Shown piece by piece: positions 24,270-30,947 of a stretch of 47,183 nt of DNA. The stretch lies in NCBI GenBank assembly GCA_905234785.1, contig CAJOIP010000011.1:1-47183 (forward strand). Direction: 5' to 3'. This stretch comes from an uncultured Eggerthellaceae bacterium (GTDB taxonomy: Bacteria > Actinomycetota > Coriobacteriia > Coriobacteriales > Eggerthellaceae). A program made the position numbers and the translations under genes. The notes beneath the pieces are model-generated. The model was not told the DNA's origin, made no database searches, and was given only the letters and a program-made list of their open reading frames with translations. Positions within the stretch are counted from its first letter, which is position 1; the number at the start of each line of letters is the position of its first letter.

Positions 24270-24319
24270 CTTTCAGCGTGACCGAAAGCTTACTTTTCGC
24301 AGGTCAGAATACGAAAAGT
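24270..24319. promoter_or_regulatory. Dyads between the regulator and the pump genes
   Basis: ACTTTTCG (24292-24299) and CGAAAAGT (24312-24319) form a perfect 8-bp dyad with a 12-base spacer, and CTTTC/GAAAG (24270-24288) a second, smaller one. They lie in the 134-bp gap before the DUF6110 gene and could be regulator sites for the pump operon. Neither resembles the usual DtxR box. Confidence 0.4.
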
Positions 24320-24329
24320 CAGTTGGAGG

Positions 24330-24719
24330 TTACGACTCGAAGAGGTTGCGCTCGTCGATGAACGCAATCCATTTTTCGAACGATTCATCGCTGATGGCGT
24401 GCTCCATGAGGCATGCTTCCTCTTCGGCGGTTTCCGCGGGAATGCCGAGCTCCTTTTCCAGGAACGCCGTTAAGTAGCGGTGCCGCTTGTAGGTGGCCGC
24501 ACCGTATGCGTAGCCTTCCTCCGTCAGCGTTGCTTCGCCGTAATACGGCTGGTCGACGAGCTGGCGCTCGCGCAGCGCGGTGAGCGCCTTGCCGACCGAC
24601 GTCTTCGACACGCCCATCTTGCGGGCGATGTCGGAAGGGCGCACCGACTGCTCGGTCGTGCCGCCGAGCATGACGATCGTTTCGAGGTAATCTTCGAGCG
24701 ATTTCGATAACTTGTCCAT
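24330..24719 (-). CDS. DtxR/MntR-family metal-dependent transcriptional regulator
   Basis: The 129-residue protein has the short, SH3-less form typical of MntR-like members. It has an N-terminal winged helix (about 5-65; SKSLEDYLETIVML, VRPSDIARKMGVSKTSVGKAL) and a dimerisation/metal-binding part (about 70-125; YKRHRYLTAFLEKELG, EEEACLMEHAIS). Metal ligands are probably supplied by Glu/His/Cys residues in those two helices. On binding Mn or Fe it should occupy a palindromic operator. It is the first gene before the DUF6110-ATPase pair and likely controls it and itself, since a dyad overlaps its own promoter region (24750-24765). Confidence 0.9.
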   Translation of the reverse strand: MDKLSKSLEDYLETIVMLGGTTEQSVRPSDIARKMGVSKTSVGKALTALRERQLVDQPYYGEATLTEEGYAYGAATYKRHRYLTAFLEKELGIPAETAEEEACLMEHAISDESFEKWIAFIDERNLFES

Positions 24720-24737
24720 GACCTGCCAATACAGTTA

Positions 24738-24765
24738 TGGGATATATAAGTTATCGTAAGGTAAC
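24738..24765 (-). promoter_or_regulatory. Promoter region and putative operator of the DtxR-type regulator
   Basis: The region between the regulator and the diguanylate cyclase is AT-rich. It contains the dyad GTTATCGTAAGGTAAC (24750-24765; GTTA...TAAC ends with TTAC-type interior, similar to DtxR/MntR half-sites) next to a TATATA run (24743-24748). This supports autoregulation by inference only. Confidence 0.45.
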
Positions 24766-24787
24766 AATAGTTAGTTGTCAATAACTT

Positions 24788-26035
24788 TCACGCACGATGC
24801 TTGTGGGAGGCTTTTTCGGCGTACATGCGCTGATCGGCTTCGTCGATGGCTTCGCGCACGTCGTCGGGGCTTTCGATGCAGGCCACGCCGTACGATACGA
24901 TTGCCTCGCTCATGTGCAGTTTGAAGAACGTGGCCGTGTGGCGCATCTTCTTGACGAGCGCCTCGGCCTCTTCGGCGGTGGTGTTCGGCACGAACACCAC
25001 GAACTCGTCGCCGCCTGTGCGGAAGACCGGCGCATCGTCGGGCACGCCGCCTTGCAAGATGAGCGCCACCATGTGGATGTACTCGTCGCCGACCAAGTGC
25101 CCCAGCGTGTCGTTCACTTTCTTCAGGCAATCGAGGTCGGCTGAGATGACGGCGATGGGGAAGTTGTCGCAGCTGGGTATTTCTTCGATGTACTCGTTGA
25201 ACGCACGGCGGTTGCCGACGCCCGTCAGCTCGTCGATGAGCGCGTAGCGCGCGAGCTTTCGCTTCATGAGCTCCGATTCCGTGACGTCGTTGCCCAGCGC
25301 GATGATTCCGGTGACATTGCCGTTCTCGTCGAAAACCGGCTCCTTGATGAGCTGCACGAAGTCCTGCACGCCGTCGGCGTTGATCTCGATGGTGTAGGAA
25401 GTGCCCTTGCCGGTGCGGATGATCTCCTTGTCGGCTTCCATGGCCTTGATGGCGTTTTCCCTGTCTTTGCGGATGTCGACGTCGGTTTTGCCGCGGATGG
25501 TCCACTTGGGGTCGCCGCCCGTGTCCAGATGATGCCAGTACTGCGTCGAGAACACGTAGCGCCCCTCGGCGTCTTTCAGGAAGATCATGGAAGGCAGCCG
25601 CCGCAGCATCGACTCGATTTCGTAGAACGTCGCGGAGCGCTTCAGCTGTATGGCGTTGTCGATGCGGCGATGCAGCACCTGCTCGACGCAGGGAAGCTCG
25701 ATGATGTCGACGGCGCCCTCGTCGAGGCATTGGGCGCATCGCGCGTCTGGTGTCGTCGCCGTCGTGATGAGCATGGGGATGGTGTCGAACGCGCGCTCGG
25801 CAGTGAACGCCTTCAGGAACGCGCAGTCATCCGCGCTCGCGAGCCCGACGGCGATGACTGCAGCCGACAGCGCGTTGAACCGCTCGTTCAAGATGTCGAG
25901 GGCCTCGTCGCCCGTTGAGCAGCGGACCAGGTTGAACGCATGGGCAAGCTGCGTGCACAGCTCGTCAGAAGCCATGCTGTCTCGAAGCGTTACGAGTATG
26001 GTGCGTTTTTCCGAAGCGTCGCGCAGGACTTCCAC
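24788..26035 (-). CDS. Diguanylate cyclase with receiver-like and PAS domains
   Basis: The 415-residue soluble protein has three parts: a receiver-like fold (about 10-130; TILVTLRDS, AVIAVGLAS), a PAS domain (about 140-255; SMIFLKDAEGRYVFS, GIIALGNDVTE) and a GGDEF domain (about 260-410). The GGDEF signature is intact at 341-345 (FRTGGDEFVVF), and the substrate-binding ALIDELTGVGNRRAF start is present, so it should make c-di-GMP from two GTP. The receiver-like region lacks a clear phospho-acceptor Asp-Asp pair and is probably not a standard response regulator. It is transcribed alone. The PAS sensor ligand is unknown. Confidence 0.9.
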   Translation of the reverse strand: MEVLRDASEKRTILVTLRDSMASDELCTQLAHAFNLVRCSTGDEALDILNERFNALSAAVIAVGLASADDCAFLKAFTAERAFDTIPMLITTATTPDARCAQCLDEGAVDIIELPCVEQVLHRRIDNAIQLKRSATFYEIESMLRRLPSMIFLKDAEGRYVFSTQYWHHLDTGGDPKWTIRGKTDVDIRKDRENAIKAMEADKEIIRTGKGTSYTIEINADGVQDFVQLIKEPVFDENGNVTGIIALGNDVTESELMKRKLARYALIDELTGVGNRRAFNEYIEEIPSCDNFPIAVISADLDCLKKVNDTLGHLVGDEYIHMVALILQGGVPDDAPVFRTGGDEFVVFVPNTTAEEAEALVKKMRHTATFFKLHMSEAIVSYGVACIESPDDVREAIDEADQRMYAEKASHKHRA

Positions 26036-26116
26036 GTCTACCCCCTGAAGTGATGCGACTATTCTACTCCAATGAACGTCGACGCATCTACTGGTAATTA
26101 CGCTGACTCCGTTGCG

Positions 26117-27484
26117 CTATGGAATGCGGACAAGCTCGGCGGCGAGGAAGGCCGGGTCGTTGCGGTCGTGGGTTGCGACGATGAGCGTTCTGCTGCGCAA
26201 GTGGCGGTTGATCAGCGCGATGGCGTCGGCCTTGCTGACATCGTCGAGGCCGGCGAACGGCTCGTCGAGGAGCAGCACGTCGCCGGGTGCCGCGAGCGCG
26301 CGGACGAGCGCCACCTTGCGCTTCATGCCGCCGCTGCACGCGTCGATTGCAAGCTTCGACGAGTCCTCGCCGAGCAGTTCGTCGAGGTCGAATTTCAGGA
26401 GGTCGCGCTCGTGGCTTGGCAGGGTGGGGCAGGCTAGCGCGACGTTTCCCCACGCGCTCAAGGTGGGAATGAGGCGGTCTTCCTGGAAGTCGCGGCTCAG
26501 CTTGCCGGGGCGTATGACCGATCCGGCAGCCGGTTCGGCGAATCCGCACATGAGGTCCATGAGGGTCGACTTGCCCGACCCGCTCGGGCCCATGAGGCAG
26601 TAACGCCGCCCCGCCTCGAACGTCTTGGTGAAACCGTTGATGACGGGCTCGCCGTCGTATGCGAACGACACGTTCGACAAGGTAATGGAAGCAGCTGACG
26701 CCGGCGCAGCCTCCTGCGCGCCCTTTGCCCGGGGCAGGGTGGCGCTCATCGAGGCGAAGCGGCCGAGCAGCTTCAAGAACAGCTTCTCGCACAGCGCGCT
26801 GAGCGCGACGACGGCGAACGTCCAGGCGAACAGGTCGGCCGTGGAAAGGCCGATTTTCGCCGAGTATATGCCTGCGCCGATCGATCCCGTCGGAATGCCG
26901 ATGACCTCGGCGGCGATGCCCGATTTCCACGCGATGCCGACGACCACCTTCGAAGCCGAGGCGATGTAGGGCATGACGGCGGAAAGGTAGTAGTAGCGAA
27001 CGCGCCACCCGGTTCGCACGCCGAAGACGTCGAGCATCTGGCGCATGTCGTCGCTCGTCTGCTGCAGGCCTTCCAGGCACGCGAAGTACACGGGCGGGAA
27101 CACCATGGGCGCCACGGCGATGACCGACACGTTGGCGGCCCCGGTCCACACGAGCAGAAGCACGATGATGCACACGACCGGCACGCTCTTCATGAAGGTG
27201 ACGAGCGGGTGCAGCACGTCGCGGAACAGGGCCGATTTCCACGACGCGCATCCCAGGCCAAGCGCCAGTGCGAACGCGATTGCGAAACCGGCGAGGATGC
27301 GCGCGAACGAAAAGCCGACCGCCGACCAGAACGCGGGCGTGACGATGCCGGCCGCAAGCGCCATGGCGGCGTCGAGCGGCCCGGCGAGCAGGATGCCGTT
27401 TCCGACTGCCCATGCGGCGATTTGCCACACGAGCAGCCAGAACGCAACGATGAGGATCTGTTTCGCGCCGCCTTTGATAATCAA
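26117..27484 (-). CDS. ABC importer with permease and ATPase fused in one chain
   Basis: The 455-residue protein joins an SsuC/TauC-type permease (about 1-235, six helices, EAA-loop-like AEVIGIPTGSIGAGIYSAK) to an SsuB/TauB-type ATPase (about 255-455). The ATPase has Walker A GPSGSGKST, Q-loop DFQED, signature CSGGMKRKV, Walker B VLLLDEPFAGLD and switch His in THDRND, so it looks active. Family members normally encode these as two genes. The start is TTG at 27484 with GGAGG three bases upstream, both inside a hairpin (27477-27507). The binding lipoprotein is encoded just upstream, so the two genes form a complete importer of unknown substrate (sulfonate, nitrate or pyrimidine-like by family). 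Confidence 0.92.
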   Translation of the reverse strand: MIIKGGAKQILIVAFWLLVWQIAAWAVGNGILLAGPLDAAMALAAGIVTPAFWSAVGFSFARILAGFAIAFALALGLGCASWKSALFRDVLHPLVTFMKSVPVVCIIVLLLVWTGAANVSVIAVAPMVFPPVYFACLEGLQQTSDDMRQMLDVFGVRTGWRVRYYYLSAVMPYIASASKVVVGIAWKSGIAAEVIGIPTGSIGAGIYSAKIGLSTADLFAWTFAVVALSALCEKLFLKLLGRFASMSATLPRAKGAQEAAPASAASITLSNVSFAYDGEPVINGFTKTFEAGRRYCLMGPSGSGKSTLMDLMCGFAEPAAGSVIRPGKLSRDFQEDRLIPTLSAWGNVALACPTLPSHERDLLKFDLDELLGEDSSKLAIDACSGGMKRKVALVRALAAPGDVLLLDEPFAGLDDVSKADAIALINRHLRSRTLIVATHDRNDPAFLAAELVRIP

Positions 27485-27507
27485 TTTCCTCCGAGGTAAT
27501 TGATTAT
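27477..27507 (-). promoter_or_regulatory. Hairpin covering the SD and TTG start of the fused ABC gene
   Basis: A 10-bp perfect stem (27477-27486 with 27498-27507) plus three inner pairs encloses the SD GGAGG and includes the TTG start. The stop codon of the upstream lipoprotein gene is at 27513-27515, six bases before the stem, so ribosomes finishing that gene would reach it. The layout predicts translational coupling. Confidence 0.65.
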
Positions 27508-27512
27508 TGGCG

Positions 27513-28577
27513 CTAGCCGGCGAAGTAGAAGTCGTCGCCCGGCAAGGCTCCGCCGACGCTGGTGGGGTCTTGCTCGAAGAGGACGCCCAGGTAGCCGGAC
27601 AGCGCGGCCTTCATCTCGTTGCCCGTCAGGCATACGAGGTTGCAGCGGGGGATGGCCTGCGCCGCGGCCTTGGCGTTGTCCATGATGCCGGCCTTCACCA
27701 CGAGCTCGCCGGCGGTCTCGGGGTCGGCGTTGACGAGCTCGACCGAGGCTGCTTGGCGCTCGAGGAAGTCGGCGACGGCCGCGGGGTTCTCGGCGAGGAA
27801 GTCGTTGCGCACGACGGTGACGCCGGTCACGAGCTGGCTGCCCGAGGCGTCGGCTTGCAGCGCGTTCCATTCCTCGGTCAGGCTGACGCGGGGCGCGAGG
27901 CCCTCGGTCTTCAGCGTGACGCTCGTGACGTACGGCTCGGGCAGCACGCCGATGGCGCTCGGGTCGGCGGCGAGCACGGCGGCGACCTCGGAGGCCTCGG
28001 ACTTGAACTCGAGCGTGACGTCGCTCGCGATGCCCGCTTCCTTCAGCAGGTAGTTCATGACGTATTCGGGCGTGGTGCCCGCGCCGGTCATGTACACGGT
28101 CTTGCCGGCAAGGTCCTTGACCGACGAGATCGCCTCATCGCCGCTGACGACGTACAGGACGCCGAGCGTGTTCACATCGATGACGGTGATGCCGCCATTC
28201 GTCTTGTTGTACACCGTGGCTGCGGCGTTCGCGGGGATCAGCGCGATGTCGACGTTGCCCTGGATGAGGTTGGGCAGCACCTCATCGGCGGTTCCGCTGA
28301 TGGCGAACTGGAAGTCGTCGTAGGCCTCGCCTGCCGCCGCTTCGTCGATGAACTCGGCTATGCCGATGGAGGTCGGGCCCTTCAGCGACGCGACGCGCAC
28401 GGTGACGGGGTCGCCTGATGCCGAAGAGCCCGCCGAGCCGGAGGCGCCCGCCGAGCCGGAGGCGCTTGCCGATGCCCCCTGTTGGCCCGCGCAGCCTGAA
28501 AGCGCGGCGATCACCGCAAGCGCAAGGGCGCATAACGCGGCAACGAGCTTGAATGCGGGTGCCGAAGTCTTTTCCAT
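27513..28577 (-). CDS. ABC transporter substrate-binding lipoprotein (NMT1/SsuA-like)
   Basis: The 354-residue exported lipoprotein has a signal peptide with lipobox LSGC (Cys29) and a Ser/Ala/Gly linker. A periplasmic-binding fold of the NMT1/SsuA class follows: VRVASLKGPTSIGIAEF, DIALIPANAAATVYNK, TVYMTGAGTTPEYVMNYLL, IGVLPEPYVT. It delivers its ligand to the fused permease-ATPase encoded 28 bases downstream. The closest general pattern is a gut-anaerobe family whose ligand is unknown to me. The start at 28577 has GGAGG seven bases upstream; a longer reading from 28679 begins before this site. Confidence 0.9.
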   Translation of the reverse strand: MEKTSAPAFKLVAALCALALAVIAALSGCAGQQGASASASGSAGASGSAGSSASGDPVTVRVASLKGPTSIGIAEFIDEAAAGEAYDDFQFAISGTADEVLPNLIQGNVDIALIPANAAATVYNKTNGGITVIDVNTLGVLYVVSGDEAISSVKDLAGKTVYMTGAGTTPEYVMNYLLKEAGIASDVTLEFKSEASEVAAVLAADPSAIGVLPEPYVTSVTLKTEGLAPRVSLTEEWNALQADASGSQLVTGVTVVRNDFLAENPAAVADFLERQAASVELVNADPETAGELVVKAGIMDNAKAAAQAIPRCNLVCLTGNEMKAALSGYLGVLFEQDPTSVGGALPGDDFYFAG

Positions 28578-28702
28578 CTTGACGCCTCCTGCCTGAAGCG
28601 ATGTGTGTCCTTTTTTGCTGTGAACTGTTCCGCGCATTCTACCAGCCGCGCCCGCGCGTCGGCAACGGGCGCTCTGCACGATTCGGCTGGTGGAGAATCA
28701 AA

Positions 28703-28708
28703 TATAAT
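28703..28708 (+). promoter_or_regulatory. -10 box for the PNPOx-fold gene
   Basis: A perfect TATAAT lies 21 bases before the ATG at 28730 and upstream of an AAGGAGG ribosome site. The -35 region is not consensus. Confidence 0.6.
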
Positions 28709-28729
28709 GAGCCCAAGGAGGTACGGGCC

Positions 28730-29230
28730 ATGTTCAGGACGATGCGCAGGCACAAGCAGCAGCTCAGCGACGAGGAAGCGCGCGAGGTGCTCGCCCGCGG
28801 CAAGACCGGGATTCTCGCGGTCATCGGCGACGGGGGCTATCCCTACACGGTGCCGATCAACTACGTGTACCGCGATGGCGGGCTGTTCCTGCATAGCGCG
28901 CTCGCGGGGCACAAAATCGACGCCATCCGCGCCGACGACAAGGTGTCGTTTTGCGTGGTCGATGCCGATGACGTGGTCGCCGACGAGTACACGACGTATT
29001 ACCGAAGCGTGGTGGCTTTCGGCCGCGCGCGTATCCTCGAGGACGAAGCCGAGAAGATGGCCGCGCTGCGTTCGCTCGGCGACAAGTACAACCCGGGTCA
29101 GGACGCCGCGCTCGAAGCGGAAGTGGCGCACGGCTTCTCGCGCCTTCACATGATCGAAATCGAGATCGAGCACCTCACGGGCAAGCAGGCCAAGGAACTC
29201 GCGCACGTGAAGGGCCCGCTCGACGAATAG
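28730..29230 (+). CDS. Pyridoxamine 5'-phosphate oxidase-like flavin-binding protein (NimA type)
   Basis: The 166-residue protein has the split beta-barrel of the PNPOx-like family. It begins MFRTMRRHKQQLSDEEAREVL and continues with TGILAVIGDGGYPYTVPINYVY, LFLHSALAGHKIDAI and VSFCVVDADDVV, the pattern of 5-nitroimidazole reductase-like (NimA) and other FMN/F420-binding members. It probably binds flavin and reduces small molecules, though many such proteins have unknown substrates. AAGGAGG lies nine bases before the ATG at 28730. It converges with the bile salt hydrolase gene, and interleaved dyads (29230-29276) sit between the two stops. Confidence 0.88.
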   Translation: MFRTMRRHKQQLSDEEAREVLARGKTGILAVIGDGGYPYTVPINYVYRDGGLFLHSALAGHKIDAIRADDKVSFCVVDADDVVADEYTTYYRSVVAFGRARILEDEAEKMAALRSLGDKYNPGQDAALEAEVAHGFSRLHMIEIEIEHLTGKQAKELAHVKGPLDE

Positions 29231-29276
29231 GAATGTGCCGGGAGGGCACCCCTCGTGGCACATTCCCGAGGGGTGC
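29230..29276. terminator. Two interleaved 10-bp dyads between convergent genes
   Basis: Stem 1 pairs 29230-29239 with 29257-29266 (GGAATGTGCC). Stem 2 pairs 29246-29255 with 29267-29276 (GCACCCCTCG). Both are perfect, and because they interleave they either exclude each other or form a pseudoknot. They lie between the stops of the PNPOx-like gene and the bile salt hydrolase. Confidence 0.6.
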
Positions 29277-29287
29277 GCTACGCGGGG

Positions 29288-30235
29288 TTATGCCACGACG
29301 AGCGCGGAGCCTTGCGTGTCGTAATCGGCCATGGCGACCGAGCGGATGGCCGGGTCTTCGTAGGTCGAATAGTAGTACGTGTTCGTACGGCACGACACGC
29401 CGCCGGTGAAGATGGTCAGCTCGTATTCGCCGTTCGTCATCTTCGCGGCGCCGTCGACCATGGCAACGCCGGTCAGCGTGTGGAACAGGCGGCTGACGTT
29501 CTCTTCCTCGGTTTCCTTCTGCGGGTAATGCGCGTTCAGGTAGGCCACGCGCACGAACCGCGACGGCGAGTAGTAGTCGCCGGGCAGGCCGCGCATGCCG
29601 CCGCCCGACCCGTATGCGGTAAGCTCGCCGGTGCGCCAGCTCAGGGGGCCGGGCACTTCGGGCGTGACGTTGATGTAGTTGCGCACGTTCTCGGCGTGCC
29701 ATGCGAAGCCGGGCTGGTTCGTCAGCACGTCGAAGTCGTCGTGGAAGACCTGCATGCCGGCTTCGGTGTGCTCGACCACGATGGAACGGGTTGCGTCGCC
29801 GATGATCCAATGCAGAAGCGACGAGGGGAACTTCTCGTTGATGGGCTTGTCGACGATGGCCGCGTTGGCAAGCGCCGCCTCCACCTCGTCGACCGTCTCG
29901 AAGTTGGCGACGACCCACAGCGGGAACTCGTAGGCGGCGATGTTCGTCTTGCCCTCGACGGCGTCGGGCGCGTACTGCGCGTAGCCGGGGAAGTTGAGGC
30001 CCGCGACGGCCAGGCCGGCATCGTTGGCGCAGTCGAAGTACAGCGGCACGTCTTCCTGCACGATGCCCATGCCGATGACGGGGTGCTTGATCTCGGCGAC
30101 GGCGCCGAAGGGCGACTTGGGCGCGTACCCGGTCGGCGTGATGACGACCTTCTCGCCGTAGCTGCAACTCCAGTCGAGGTTACGGCCGAAATACATGTTG
30201 CCGTCGTTGTCGACGAACCTTATTCCCGTGCACAT
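29288..30235 (-). CDS. bsh: Choloylglycine hydrolase (bile salt hydrolase type)
   Basis: The 315-residue cytoplasmic N-terminal nucleophile hydrolase is predicted to cleave the amide bond of glycine- or taurine-conjugated bile acids. The start MCTGIRF leaves Cys2 as nucleophile after Met removal. The other active-site residues fit the Clostridium perfringens enzyme almost position for position: Arg18, Asp21, Asn81, Asn173 and Arg226. Length also fits (about 315-330). The ATG at 30235 has AGGAG five bases upstream; a longer reading from 30382 would hide the essential Cys. No signal peptide is present. Penicillin V or N-acyl homoserine lactone acylase activity is a possible alternative in this family. 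Confidence 0.92.
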   Translation of the reverse strand: MCTGIRFVDNDGNMYFGRNLDWSCSYGEKVVITPTGYAPKSPFGAVAEIKHPVIGMGIVQEDVPLYFDCANDAGLAVAGLNFPGYAQYAPDAVEGKTNIAAYEFPLWVVANFETVDEVEAALANAAIVDKPINEKFPSSLLHWIIGDATRSIVVEHTEAGMQVFHDDFDVLTNQPGFAWHAENVRNYINVTPEVPGPLSWRTGELTAYGSGGGMRGLPGDYYSPSRFVRVAYLNAHYPQKETEEENVSRLFHTLTGVAMVDGAAKMTNGEYELTIFTGGVSCRTNTYYYSTYEDPAIRSVAMADYDTQGSALVVA

Positions 30236-30338
30236 GGCGGCTCCTATCGAATCGAATTGGCGAATGCACCGATTATGATACGCCATTACCCGATTCCTGT
30301 AACTATTAAAAAGCACGATGACGGCATAGGAGGCGGGC

Positions 30339-30815
30339 ATGTACAAACGGTTCAAGCAAATCGACGAGCGCGAGAAGCGCATCTACATGGCGGGGCTTTC
30401 GTTCTCGCAGATCCTGGGGTACCGCACGGCGCGCGAGTATTGCATGAACACGGTGCTTGCCATCTTCGACGTCGAGACGGACGAGATGCTGTTCTTCAGC
30501 AACTCCATCGACCGCGACATCGAGCATGTGGAACGCGACAACACCGAGCGATTCCACGACTACATCGTCAAGTCGGTCGACACGTACGTCGACGACGAGT
30601 ACCGCGAGGCTGCGCACGAGTTTTTCAGCCAAGAGCATATGCGCAAGTCGTTCGAGCGCGGTTTGATGTGCGAGTCGATCGAATACCCGTGCCATGTGCT
30701 CGACGACATCGTGCGGATCCGCGCCTGCTACGAACTCGAGCAAGACGAGAAGACCGGCCGGCTCGTCGGCACCGTCGTCCTCATCGACATAACGCACCTG
30801 CGCAAAGACGCATAA
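30339..30815 (+). CDS. Stand-alone PAS-like protein
   Basis: The 158-residue soluble protein resembles the sensor half of Eggerthellaceae GGDEF proteins without a catalytic domain. It reads VLAIFDVETDEMLFF, then a helical, acidic stretch (VKSVDTYVDDEYREAAHEFF), then RKSFERG, and ends with the strands IRIRACYELEQD and VGTVVLIDITHLRK. The GVVLIDIT-type end is typical of PAS folds that precede GGDEF or LuxR outputs. AGGAGGCGGGC precedes the ATG. It lies back to back with the bile salt hydrolase and just before the EAL gene on the opposite strand. It may modulate a partner or be a remnant of a larger protein; the frame is intact. Confidence 0.6.
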   Translation: MYKRFKQIDEREKRIYMAGLSFSQILGYRTAREYCMNTVLAIFDVETDEMLFFSNSIDRDIEHVERDNTERFHDYIVKSVDTYVDDEYREAAHEFFSQEHMRKSFERGLMCESIEYPCHVLDDIVRIRACYELEQDEKTGRLVGTVVLIDITHLRKDA

Positions 30816-30837
30816 GGAAACGTTTATCGTCCTTTTG

Positions 30838-30914
30838 CCATCCCGAGCGGAGCGGCGTAGCGCCGTAGCGCCGGGCAGAGCCCGAGATCCCTCGCTTGCG
30901 CTCGGAATGACAGG
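30838..30914. repeat. Second, shorter copy of the palindromic repeat
   Basis: CCATCCCGAGCGGAGCG at the left and CGCTCGGAATGACAG at the right are related to the ends of the 110-bp element at 9491-9600, with the shared internal block GCAGAGCCCGAGATCC. It lies between the convergent ends of the PAS-like and EAL genes. Confidence 0.65.
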
Positions 30915-30947
30915 GGGCGCTCGGAATGGCGATGAAAACGCGCGCGC

